The notes below the pieces were generated by a model. That model was not told where the DNA came from, did not search any database, and saw only the letters and a list, made by a program, of their open reading frames with translations. A program made the position numbers and the translations under genes. Source: Anaerophaga thermohalophila DSM 12881 (GTDB lineage Bacteria > Bacteroidota > Bacteroidia > Bacteroidales > Marinilabiliaceae). From it: 64,000 nucleotides of DNA. Of this stretch, positions 30,655 through 40,100 are shown one piece after another. Numbering within the stretch: the stretch's first letter is position 1; every line of letters starts with the position of its first letter. The DNA is taken from positions 1 to 64,000 of the forward strand of contig NZ_AEWI01000014.1 in assembly GCF_000191885.1 (NCBI RefSeq), in the 5' to 3' direction.

Positions 30655-32922
30655 ATGACATTTGTCTGGACCATTGCCATATTACTTTCATTGCTGGCCA
30701 TTGCCGATTTGGTCGTAGGCGTATCCAATGATGCGGTAAACTTTTTGAATTCGGCCATCGGCAGCAGTGTTGCTTCCCGGCGCACCATTTACTGGATTGC
30801 CGGAGCGGGATTGATTGCGGGCACCTTTTTCTCGACCGGCATGATGGAAGTGGCCCGGAAAGGCGTCATTTATCCTCAAAACTTTTATCTGACCGAACTG
30901 ATGGTCCTATTTCTGGCGGTAATGATTGTAGATGTCATTTTGATTGACACATACAATACGCTGGGTTTTCCTACATCCACGACACTCGCGGTCGTATTCG
31001 AGCTAACTGGTGCAGCACTTGCCATTGCAGTGCTTAGGACAAACCATACGGTTCCGGGCGAGATGGTTCTTACCGATTACATAAACACGGGCAGGGTGTT
31101 TTTACTCTTCTCAGGCATCCTGGTCTCGATTCTCTTTGCATTCCTCACGGGTGCAATTGTTCAGTTTATCTCAAGATTATTGTTCACTTTCAGTTATCAC
31201 GGGCGGTTCAGGATACTTTTTTCATTTTTTGGAGCTTTTGCTATTTCAATTATTCTGATCCTGATTTTTAAAAAAGGCGTTGAAACCCCAGCGGTATGGG
31301 ACGCCCCGGTATTGAAATGGTTCAGTACAAATCCCGTGTTTCAGTTCCCGACAATTTTTGCCATTACTTTTTTTGTTTTATACCTGCTTGGGCTTCTCTT
31401 CCAGATAGACATCCCACGCATCGTTGTCCTGTTTGGGACATTTGCACTGGCACTCTCTTTTGCTGCCAACGATCTGGTCAATTTTATCGGTGTTCCACTG
31501 GCCGGTATTGAAAGTTTTAAAGCCTTCCTGATTTCGGGTCATGGGGGCGGCCCCGACAATTTCAGCCTTTACTTTTTGAACGATGAATGGTTGCGCAATC
31601 ATGGTTTTGAGGATGGTATTTATGTGAGTTTTTTCCTCCTGTCGGGTATCGTTATGATGCTCACGCTTTTCTATTCGCGAAAAGCCCGTTCAGTGACAGA
31701 AACGGAAATGTACCTGGGACGCCAGCTACCGGGTCGTGAGCACTTTGAACCTTCACAGCTTTCACGAACCATGGTCAGACACTTTCTGACACTTTTCAAA
31801 AAAATTGAAAATATCATGCCCGATAGGATGCATCGTTTCATCTCAAGCCGGTACAAGAAAGATGAAAATATTTCCGATTTCAAACAGGTTGACGAAGTCA
31901 TCTACTTTGATTCCCTCAGGGCAATGGTGAATCTCGTTGTTGCAAGTATCCTGATCAGTATCGGAACCTATTGGAGATTTCCCCTTTCTACAACAATTGT
32001 TGTGTTCATGGTGGCAATGGGAACCTCTCTGGCCGACCAGGCCTGGGGACGCGAAAGTGCCGTTTATCGTATCTCAGGGGTATTATCTATTTTGGGAGGA
32101 TGGTTCATTACCGCATGCCTCGGGTTCCTGGGTGCTTTTATACTGACCCTTCTTCTGTGGTGGGGAAGCTGGATTACCATTATCGTATCTGTCTTGTTTA
32201 TGATCCTGTTTCTGTCCAGGAGCACAAAATATCACAAGAAAAGACAGACAGAACGCGAACTTTTCAAAGAAGAACTCTCCAACGAAATTTCCCGGAACAT
32301 CGGATGGATAAAGAACACAGGTAGCGATACTGTGCGCAGGCTTATGCTGGAATCCTCAAAAATATACATGCTCATGGTACAGGGACTTCTGGATGAGGAC
32401 GAAACAGAATTGTTCGAAATAACCCGCAAAACAGAAAACCTGAAAAATCAAATAAAGAATGCGAAAACAGAGTTTTTCTCAGCCCTTGGCCGCTTGCCCG
32501 AAGAGGCACAGGATTCAGGCCAGTTTTTTATCCAGGCCCTCGATTATCTGACCGAACTGGGAAACACGCTCTCAGCGATGGTCGTGCCTGCCTATAACCA
32601 TATTAAAAACCACCACAAAGGTCTGATTGATTATCAGCAGGAAGACCTGAACACCCTTCTCGATGAAACCACCGCTTTTTTCAACTTCATGGTACACGTT
32701 GAAAAAGACAAGAAATTTATGATGTTCCATGAACTCATGCAGCGACAGGAAGCCGTTTTCAACCTCATCGAAAATTTCAGGCTGCAACATATCCGGAAGA
32801 TAAGAAAAGGTTCGGGAAAAACCCGCATTAACATCCTCTATATGGAATTGCTGGGCGAAACCCGCAACCTGATCCTCTATTCGGTTAACCTGGTAAAGTC
32901 GTTGAAGAACTTCTTTGGGTGA
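30655..32922 (+). CDS. PiT-family inorganic phosphate transporter with C-terminal cytoplasmic domain
   Basis: A 755-residue inner-membrane protein. The two PiT repeats carry LVVGVSNDAVNFLNSAIGSS (about residues 19-38) and SFAANDLVNFIGVPLAGI (about 265-282), the family signature. About ten helices occupy residues 1-530. The C-terminal 220 residues are cytoplasmic, charged and helical, and resemble PhoU-like helical bundles. Family members take up phosphate with a proton or sodium ion. The divergent two-component pair suggests phosphate control. Confidence 0.93.
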   Translation: MTFVWTIAILLSLLAIADLVVGVSNDAVNFLNSAIGSSVASRRTIYWIAGAGLIAGTFFSTGMMEVARKGVIYPQNFYLTELMVLFLAVMIVDVILIDTYNTLGFPTSTTLAVVFELTGAALAIAVLRTNHTVPGEMVLTDYINTGRVFLLFSGILVSILFAFLTGAIVQFISRLLFTFSYHGRFRILFSFFGAFAISIILILIFKKGVETPAVWDAPVLKWFSTNPVFQFPTIFAITFFVLYLLGLLFQIDIPRIVVLFGTFALALSFAANDLVNFIGVPLAGIESFKAFLISGHGGGPDNFSLYFLNDEWLRNHGFEDGIYVSFFLLSGIVMMLTLFYSRKARSVTETEMYLGRQLPGREHFEPSQLSRTMVRHFLTLFKKIENIMPDRMHRFISSRYKKDENISDFKQVDEVIYFDSLRAMVNLVVASILISIGTYWRFPLSTTIVVFMVAMGTSLADQAWGRESAVYRISGVLSILGGWFITACLGFLGAFILTLLLWWGSWITIIVSVLFMILFLSRSTKYHKKRQTERELFKEELSNEISRNIGWIKNTGSDTVRRLMLESSKIYMLMVQGLLDEDETELFEITRKTENLKNQIKNAKTEFFSALGRLPEEAQDSGQFFIQALDYLTELGNTLSAMVVPAYNHIKNHHKGLIDYQQEDLNTLLDETTAFFNFMVHVEKDKKFMMFHELMQRQEAVFNLIENFRLQHIRKIRKGSGKTRINILYMELLGETRNLILYSVNLVKSLKNFFG

Positions 32923-33033
32923 TCTTTTTCTCGCAGGTTTTTCCAGCCTTATTACCAAAATTTTTTGAAAAGAAGGCATATCGTTCTAAATTAAAGGCGG
33001 ATACAATGAGAAAATCAAATAATAAATATATTC

Positions 33034-36000
33034 TTATATTTTCATGGCTGAATTAGAAAAAAGTGAACGGAAATGGCCGTTTTCACTGGGGGATATCCAC
33101 CGTTTTTTCCATATTGAATAAATATTGATATAAGGCGGATTCCCAATCACCACATCAAAACCGTCCTTTTCTTTCCAAACCTCATGGAAAAAGAGTTTAA
33201 AATCAAAATCAATTTTATAACCGACTATGTCAGAGACAAACTGCAATTGCTCCTGAATTTTATTATCAATAATTTGCTTTTGTTCCTGTTTCTTTTCTTT
33301 ATCGGTAATATGAAAATAGTGAGTAGTTAGTTTTTCAATTTCTGTGGCTAATGCATCGTTAATTGTAGTACCATCAGGAATATTAATCAAAGAATTTCCC
33401 TGCACGATTTTATATTCCAGGTTGGGCAAAGGCTCAATCGCATCTATTCGTTCTTCGTCAACAACCATCGAAAGCCACAAACGGAGCTTGGCAATTTCCA
33501 CTGCACCGGCATCAATATCGACACCGTAAATGGAGTTTTGTATGGCATTTAATTTAAAACGATAGGCACTGCGTTCATAGTTCCTCAAGCTTCCAGCTTG
33601 AGTTTTACTTAAGTTGGAAGTTTGATGATCTTTTCTTAAACCATTCCTCAAACTGGAAGTTTGAGAAGTTTGAGGTGATACATTATTTCTCAAACTGGAA
33701 GTTTGAGGTACTTTGGAAAATTTGGGATTATCTTTTATATACTGCCGTATTTTATGTAATTGCTTTTCACTTCGAATAATATGGTCAAATGATTCGTACA
33801 TCCAAACCTGCCCTGAATTCCCGGTAAATTTATTTATTTCATTTGCAGTAAATGACTTCCATGAGTGTGTTATTTTATCCAAAGTCCAATTTACTTTGGG
33901 CACAACTATGACATGCACATGGTTAGGCATAACAATAAATTCATCAAGAAAGTACCGTTTCCCATCGAAATATTTTAACGCATTTTCAACAATCTCTTTA
34001 ATCTCAGGATTGGCTAAAATGCAGGAGCCATAGCCGCTGTCAAGTAATTCATCATAACGTTTTGAAAAAAGCTTATGATATTCAATTCTTGCATGCTTAG
34101 GGAGCTTTTTTAATTCTGAAGTATCTCTTATTTTATATTTATTCAACCAATTTTCGCGTTCATTTTTGATTTTATTTTTTGCATTATCAGGGATAGAATC
34201 GCCCAAACGGAAAGTTACAAAATAAGCTACTCCTTTTTGACACCAATGTGGGAGGTCTCTTTCGTGAATTTCAGTTTCAGCATTTTTGTCGAAATAGATA
34301 ATGTCGAAATCATCATCTCTCAAGGTGGGTGGGTTTTCGCTCAAGCTGGAAGTGGGCGGGTTTTCGCTCAAGCTGGAAGTGGATGAGTTTTCGCTCAAGC
34401 TGGAAGTGGATGAGTTTTCGCTCAAGCTGGAGCCGGGCGGGTTTTCGCTCAAGCTGGAAGCTTGAGACACTATGAAGGGAGTCAACAATTTGCGCAGTTT
34501 TACAATTTCGTTCATAATACCCACAGGAAAGGCACCGGAACCCACTGCCGGGTCACAGATTTTTATGTTTTCTAATGCTTTATCAATGATATCAGCATAC
34601 AGTTTTATGCTATCGGGTATTTTTTCTTTTTTGTCTGCATGTTTTAGTTTACCTTCTTGTACAGCAATATCTTTGTCAATAATATGTTCGCCGTAATGGA
34701 TGAAGGTTTCCAAATCAGTGTGCCAATCGTTTTGTTTACTCACGTTTTGTTTACTCAAGCTGGAAGCTTGAGTCACTATGGTCTCTAAATAATAAAGCAA
34801 ACTTTGCTGTGCCATGTAGTGCACAATTTCACGGGGGGTGTAAAATGCGCCTTTGCTTTTTCGCTCGGTTACATCGAGCATCCTTTCAAAAACTTTTCCA
34901 AGCATTTCGGGGTCAATAGCAACTTCGGTTTCCAGAGGTTCATCTTCTTTTACCGTAAAATTGTACAAATCGAATACATCAAGTATTCCATAAGCTTCCT
35001 CATTTTCTCCCAGGCTGGAAGCCAATGTTTCTCCCAAGCTGGAAGCTTGGGGTACTATGGTGGAAAATATTTCATTCGGGATAACGATATCTGTTTTTTG
35101 CCAATCGTAAAATTCAATGGGGTCGAACAATCCACCATTTAAAAACGGGATTCGTGTATTAAAACGCTCGTAATAATCGGTTACGCGTTTTTTGCTAAGG
35201 GCATCGTAAAACAGGTATTCGAGATAATCATTAAAAAAGTTTTCGCCCGGTTTTGTTTTATTAAACAGGCTGCGCAGGAAGTTCTTATCACCTTCACCGT
35301 ATTTTTCTTTTTCGCCAAGGCCCAGCCAGCCTTTTTTCTGCAGGAAATACAAAAATACAATTTGCCCGAGCAGTTTTTTAGAGAAATTCAGGATGCTGAT
35401 GTTTTTACTTTCAAATTCTTCTTTGACTGTATTATCTTTCTTTACAATTTTTTCAATCTCATCCACCAGGTTAAACAACAGGGCTTTGTATTTTTCGTAA
35501 AATTCGTCTGAAACGGCTTCAATGCTAAAAGCATCTTCAATATCGGAAAGATAAGGCGCATGGTCGTTTTTCAGCAAGTCAATCAACTGGCGTTGCGCAG
35601 TGTGGCTTTTACCTGATTCGCCCACCATAAAAGAGGAACGTTTGGCGGGTGTGAGTTCATCTGCTTTCTTTTCGAGGCTGTATTGCATTTTAATAAATGA
35701 AAACCGCCACTCGCTTGATTTTTCGGTATGAAATGCCACCAATGCTGCATCTCTATTTTTTCGTTTTAAGTACCAACGAATAAAATTTCTTTGAGTACTT
35801 CTCGCATAATCTAAAGAATGGTCGCGTTTAAGGTTTACAATCAATACATCAATTTCATAACCTTCTTCGTCTTTGTATTTACCAATTCGCTCGTATGAAG
35901 CAATAAAATCGCGAAATTCGGGAGGAATTATATTTCCGCTTCTTATGCCAAATTCAGCAGGATGAAGATTTTTAAGCAGGTTGCGTATAAAATAACTGAA

Positions 36001-36066
36001 TTTATCTTTATCGAAAGGATTTTCAAAAACGTCGGTGATGATATTTTTGGCTTCGTATAGTTTCAT
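33034..36066 (-). CDS. Type IIG-like adenine methylase with in-frame RAYT domain and palindromes; 3' truncated
   Basis: A 1010-residue open frame. An N-terminal region (1-400) matches Eco57I/type IIG-like proteins (LGQIVFLYFLQKKGWLGLG, RIPFLNGGLFDP, LGKVFERMLDV, KGAFYTPREIVHYM). SAM motif I is DPAVGSGAFPVG (D505); the adenine motif is VIGNPPYINIY (N976). A REP-associated tyrosine transposase domain sits between them (about 604-795: LPHWCQKGVAYFVTFRLGD, HUH MPNHVHVIV at 713-721, Y776 in IRQYIKDNP). Palindrome-derived QASSLSEN/QTSSLRN segments flank it and recur elsewhere. The target-recognition domain expected after NPPY is absent; the tail RWISPSENGHFRS is unrelated DNA. Probably inactive as a methylase. 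Confidence 0.85.
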   Translation of the reverse strand: MKLYEAKNIITDVFENPFDKDKFSYFIRNLLKNLHPAEFGIRSGNIIPPEFRDFIASYERIGKYKDEEGYEIDVLIVNLKRDHSLDYARSTQRNFIRWYLKRKNRDAALVAFHTEKSSEWRFSFIKMQYSLEKKADELTPAKRSSFMVGESGKSHTAQRQLIDLLKNDHAPYLSDIEDAFSIEAVSDEFYEKYKALLFNLVDEIEKIVKKDNTVKEEFESKNISILNFSKKLLGQIVFLYFLQKKGWLGLGEKEKYGEGDKNFLRSLFNKTKPGENFFNDYLEYLFYDALSKKRVTDYYERFNTRIPFLNGGLFDPIEFYDWQKTDIVIPNEIFSTIVPQASSLGETLASSLGENEEAYGILDVFDLYNFTVKEDEPLETEVAIDPEMLGKVFERMLDVTERKSKGAFYTPREIVHYMAQQSLLYYLETIVTQASSLSKQNVSKQNDWHTDLETFIHYGEHIIDKDIAVQEGKLKHADKKEKIPDSIKLYADIIDKALENIKICDPAVGSGAFPVGIMNEIVKLRKLLTPFIVSQASSLSENPPGSSLSENSSTSSLSENSSTSSLSENPPTSSLSENPPTLRDDDFDIIYFDKNAETEIHERDLPHWCQKGVAYFVTFRLGDSIPDNAKNKIKNERENWLNKYKIRDTSELKKLPKHARIEYHKLFSKRYDELLDSGYGSCILANPEIKEIVENALKYFDGKRYFLDEFIVMPNHVHVIVVPKVNWTLDKITHSWKSFTANEINKFTGNSGQVWMYESFDHIIRSEKQLHKIRQYIKDNPKFSKVPQTSSLRNNVSPQTSQTSSLRNGLRKDHQTSNLSKTQAGSLRNYERSAYRFKLNAIQNSIYGVDIDAGAVEIAKLRLWLSMVVDEERIDAIEPLPNLEYKIVQGNSLINIPDGTTINDALATEIEKLTTHYFHITDKEKKQEQKQIIDNKIQEQLQFVSDIVGYKIDFDFKLFFHEVWKEKDGFDVVIGNPPYINIYSIWKKRWISPSENGHFRSLFSNSAMKI
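33580..33712. repeat. Palindrome cluster in coding sequence, 3' of RAYT region
   Basis: CTCAAGCTTCCAGCTTGAG-type and CTCAAACTGGAAGTTTGAG-type palindromes (19 bases, 3-base loop) occur four to five times within the methylase frame, keeping the frame open. Confidence 0.8.
34325..34466. repeat. 27-bp in-frame tandem repeat with palindrome core
   Basis: Five copies of a 27-base unit containing TTTCGCTCAAGCTGGAAG encode SSLSENPPT/SSLSENSST blocks (nine residues each). They end in a full CTCAAGCTGGAAGCTTGAG palindrome. They lie on the N-terminal side of the RAYT domain. Confidence 0.88.
34745..35060. repeat. Further in-frame palindromes upstream in the methylase gene
   Basis: CTCAAGCTGGAAGCTTGAG at about 34756 (encoding TQASSLS) and CCAAGCTGGAAGCTTGG at about 35034 with a partial CCAGGCTGGAAGCCAA at about 35010 (encoding PQASSLGE and ASSLGEN) interrupt the conserved methylase sequence without breaking frame. 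Confidence 0.8.
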
Positions 36067-36067
36067 A

Positions 36068-37193
36068 TTACATTTCCTTTAATTCCTTTTCAATGTGTTG
36101 TTGCAAAATTTTGGCATCGGGCAGTTTCAGCATGTATTTTTTCACGAACAGATTTTGGTCCATTCCGGCAGTAGCGTATTTTACAAGGGCGTGGTCTTTT
36201 TCGGCAACCAACAAAATACCTACCGGTTGATTATCGCCTTGTTCACTTATCTCTTCTTTATAGAAATTCAAATAGGTATTTAGCTGCCCAATATCGCCAT
36301 GTTCAAATTCGCCGATTTTAAGGTCGATTAAAACATGGCATTTTAATATACGGTGGTAAAAAACCAAATCGATGAAATAATATTTTTCACCAATCAGTAT
36401 GCGTCTTTGGCGGGCTTCGAAACAAAATCCATAACCCAGTTCAACAATAAACTGTTGCAGCTTGTCGAGCAGGGCTTTTTCCAAATCCGATTCTTCCACG
36501 ATTTCTTTAATTGGTAAGTCGAGGAATTCAAAGGCATAAATGTTTTTTACAATATCGGTACCTGCCTGAGGCTTTGTTTTCTTTTTAACCAGTTTTGCCA
36601 GTTTTTCCGGGTTTTTGGATAGGCTGCTGCGTTCGAAATACAGGCTGTTGATTTGCCTTTTTCAGTTCCCGCACGCTCCAGGCGCCTTTGATGCATTCAA
36701 TTTCGTAGAAGGTGCGTTTGAGTGGTTCGTCAATGCTAAGCAGTTGTTCGATATGTGTATAAGAAAGTTTGGTAAGGATTTTTTCACCCGGCACAAATAA
36801 TCCGGTTTTTAATTGTGGGGACGCTGGCCCCACTTTCTCAGTATCGGACAAAATGGGGGTCAGTGCCCCCCGAATCTCAATTTGTTCAAAAACGGGGTTC
36901 ACCGACCCCCGAATTGTATCTGCAATTTGTGGATAATAAAGATAAAAAAGCCTAAACCGGCGAAGACTTCTTTCATCAAGTCCTTTGATGTGTGTCAAAT
37001 TACCGGCAATTGACTTCAATAGTGATTTCCCATATTCCGCCCTGTCTTTTCCGTTTTGTTCAAACTCCACAATGTAGTAACCAATTAACCAGTTACGGAT
37101 AGTCAGCATTTGGTTTACTGCGTTTACAGCCGATTGCTGTAATTGCTGATGCAGTTGCTGAATGGTCGAAACAAGTTTGTTAAAATTGTCCAT
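36068..37193 (-). pseudogene. DUF1016 (YhcG-type) PD-(D/E)XK nuclease, frameshifted
   Basis: Two pieces of one gene. The N-terminal DUF1016 domain (from 37193) has AVNQMLTIRNWLIGYYIVEF, EYGKSLLKSIA, LRRFRLFYLYYPQI and LSYTHIEQLLSIDEPLKRTF. The frame is lost at an A5 run (T5 on the plus strand, 36658-36662), where removing one base restores RQINSLYFERSSLSKNPEKL and leads into the C-terminal nuclease (YYFIDLVFYHRILKCHVLID, then LK; ends LQQHIEKELKEM). Total length minus one base is 375 codons. Compact spacing (4 bases after the helicase, 1 base before the methylase) makes it the middle gene of a defence-type operon. Confidence 0.85.
36813..36925. repeat. GC-rich palindromes inside the DUF1016 coding sequence
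   Basis: GTGGGGACGCTGGCCCCAC, GGGGGTCAGTGCCCCCC and GGGGTTCACCGACCCC follow at about 36-base spacing. They encode a repetitive IRGSVNPVFEQ/IRGALTPILSD/KVGPASPQ linker between conserved DUF1016 blocks. Confidence 0.7.
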
Positions 37194-37197
37194 GTGG

Positions 37198-40100
37198 CTA
37201 TTTAATAAGATATTCTGATAAAATTACTTCTTTCGGAATACTCATTGAAACATCTTTTGCCGATGCAGTGTGATTGAAAAACTGCCCGGGCAGGTTTCGT
37301 TTAATGGCAGCGAGAATTTTCATAGGATTGGTTTCATCCTTTATTTCTGAAAAAATTCTTTTTGCCACTGTTTTTGGCATTGCACCTTCATCAAGCATAT
37401 CTCTCACTTTTGTCAGGTATTCATCATCGGTATCGGTGAAACCATTGTAGCGTTTTATTTCTTTTGCATTCAGGATTTTCCGGATTCTTGTGGCATTATC
37501 CCTTCCACCTTTTTTAGAAGTATCTTCTACTTCTTCTTTTTCAAACAAATCAATTTCAATCTGGGATTTATTACTCTTGAGAAGTTCGTGAAAATCTTTA
37601 TGAATTTTTTGTCCCGGTGTTTTTTCAGAAGCCTCAAAAAGTTTTGCAGTAGTCAAAAAATCGAGTTCGGTATTTTGTGATTCGCTTGCCAGATAAAATT
37701 TTTCCAGTTTCCCTTTTCGGAAATAGGTTATCAATGCATTTTCATCCAGTTTAAAAGCAACATTAGCTTTTCGGGCAACCCTGGCCTTACGGGGCAAATT
37801 TTTAATCAGAGCAAATAATTCCCTGTTGTTATCTCTAATATCTTCAATAACCCGTAGATATTTCAATTCGCTTTCCTCTCCGTCTTCGTCTCCGATAATA
37901 AACTCCTTAGAAGTCAATTTATTGAAGAGTTCAAACGACTTTACTTCCTCTCCGTCTGTAAGCAATTTTGCATCATTCCCGAGCATTTCAATAAAATAAT
38001 TGATTTTGGCAATGGCTGCTTCTTTCAATTTTATAATGTCGTTGGCTTCTTCAGTTGGGAAAAAGTTGTATGTATAAATTTTGTTGAACGGTGTGTCCAC
38101 CCGGTTAATCCTGCCCACACGTTGAATCATCCGGGTTGGATTTCATGGAATATCGTAATTGATAACCACATTAGAACGGTGCAGGTTAATTCCCTCCGAA
38201 AGAACTTCAGTTGTTACAATGATTCTATAATTATCTTTTGGGTTTCTTGCTTTAGCATCAAAATTCGAGATAACTGTTTTTAGTTCTTTTTCAGAAGAAC
38301 CCCCATGATAAATCAACACTTTGTCGTTAAGCCTGATTTTCAGATTTTCGGAAAGGTATTTGGCTGTTTCTTTTGATTCTGTGAATATGATGAGTTTACT
38401 TTTTTGTAAAACTTTTTGTTCTTTGATTTTTTCAATGAAACTATCAAGTTTAGGGTCGTAGTTGATATTTTCCCAGAGCCCTTCAATTACTTTCAACGTT
38501 TTTAAATCGGATTCAACATCCGTTTTTAATTGAGGAGTAAAATCATTTTTACTATACTCTTCGGCTTTTTCATCGTCAATGAGTTTTTGAATAGCATCGT
38601 AATTTTCTGCCAAAAAGAAATCCATTATTTTCTGCCAGTGTTTTTTACTAACATAAACTTTCCCTTTGCTGTAAGCCGTGAGAAAATCCTCGTACGATTT
38701 GATAAAACGTACAAGTGTTTTTTTAAAAGCAAAAAAGCTGCTTTCCAATCGTTTGATAAGCAATACTTTCATAAAACCACCCAAGTTGCGCTGACTGGTT
38801 TTCTCAAAATCTGTTAGCTCTTCTTTTAAATAAAGCAGCGGGGTATATCTTGAGTATTTGAATTGCTTTTCATCTGTGATTAAAGCAATTGTTTTGATGA
38901 AGATATTATTTAATGTTGCGTCAAGTTTATAAAAAATAGATTCCGGAGGATTTACAACCGGGAATTTCAATCCCTGATTCTTCAGGTCATCTTTAAAATA
39001 AGTATCAATTTCTTTTCTGGTTCTGCGAACCATAATATGTTTTAGGACTTTATCCCGAATTTGAACAGCATTATCTTTCACAATGTCCATGTAAGCATCG
39101 TAATCGTCTTTTCTGTCCAGGTCTTTCAATCTTCGTTGAAGTGAACCAAAAAAGCTTTCAAGATTTTTGATTCCGGGAATTGTACTATTCTTAGCTTTTT
39201 GGAACAACTTTATTTGTGAAAGAATATCTAACGGAGAATTATTTAAAGGAGTTGCTGTTATCAAAATGACTTTTTTACCTCTACAAATGGCAGAAAGATT
39301 TTCGTAGCTCACATTGTTTTCATTTCTGAATTTGTGCGCTTCATCAATGAAAACATTGTCATAACGTTCGGTTCCTCGCTCTATTATTTTTTCAAGTTTT
39401 CCGATGGATTCAAATTCAGCAGCTATTTTAAAGTCATGAAATACATTTGGCCATGAATTCGGATTATCTTTTGTCAGCAATGCAGGAGAAGCAATCACCA
39501 AATTTCTGCCGGGTAATTGGTTGGCTAATAATGTTGCCATATAAGTTTTGCCCAAACCAACAACGTCTGCCAGGAACACACCACCATATTCATCAAGAAT
39601 TTTTTTTGCATTTGTTACAGCTTGTTCCTGATATTTCAGCTTCATAAATCCTTCAGGAATGTTTTGGTAAAACAAATTCGGGTCGAGACTTAAATCTGTT
39701 TTGAAGTATTCATATAGAAGTTTCAGGTAAATCTGATATGGTGTGATATTCTCGTTTAAATGGGTTTTGGTTTGCACCGTATCGACATAATAATCTGAAA
39801 TATCAACAGCTTGTTCCCAAAGTAATTCAAATTTTTCCAGGGCAAATTTTACATCCTGACTATTTTTTAGCTGAACATTAAATTCATAATTGGCAACCAG
39901 CCCGGATTCAGAAAAATTACTCGAACCGGTAATTACATTACCAAAATCCCTGTCATCCTTAAAATAGCGGCTTATATAAACTTTGGCGTGTAAGTTATGG
40001 CTTGGGTGTGCTTTAATTTCAATTTTTCCTGATTTTATGTATTCAATGAATTTATGAATTCCTTCCTCTACTTCCTGAGTATCTTCGCTTTTTTCAATTT

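Noticed and set aside
34325-34466. CRISPR array at the 27-base repeats
   Set aside because: The units are contiguous with no variable spacers and stay in the methylase reading frame.
37198-38130. Separate gene starting MIQRVGRINR
   Set aside because: Its start is in the middle of a helicase motif; it is the tail of the TGA-interrupted helicase gene.
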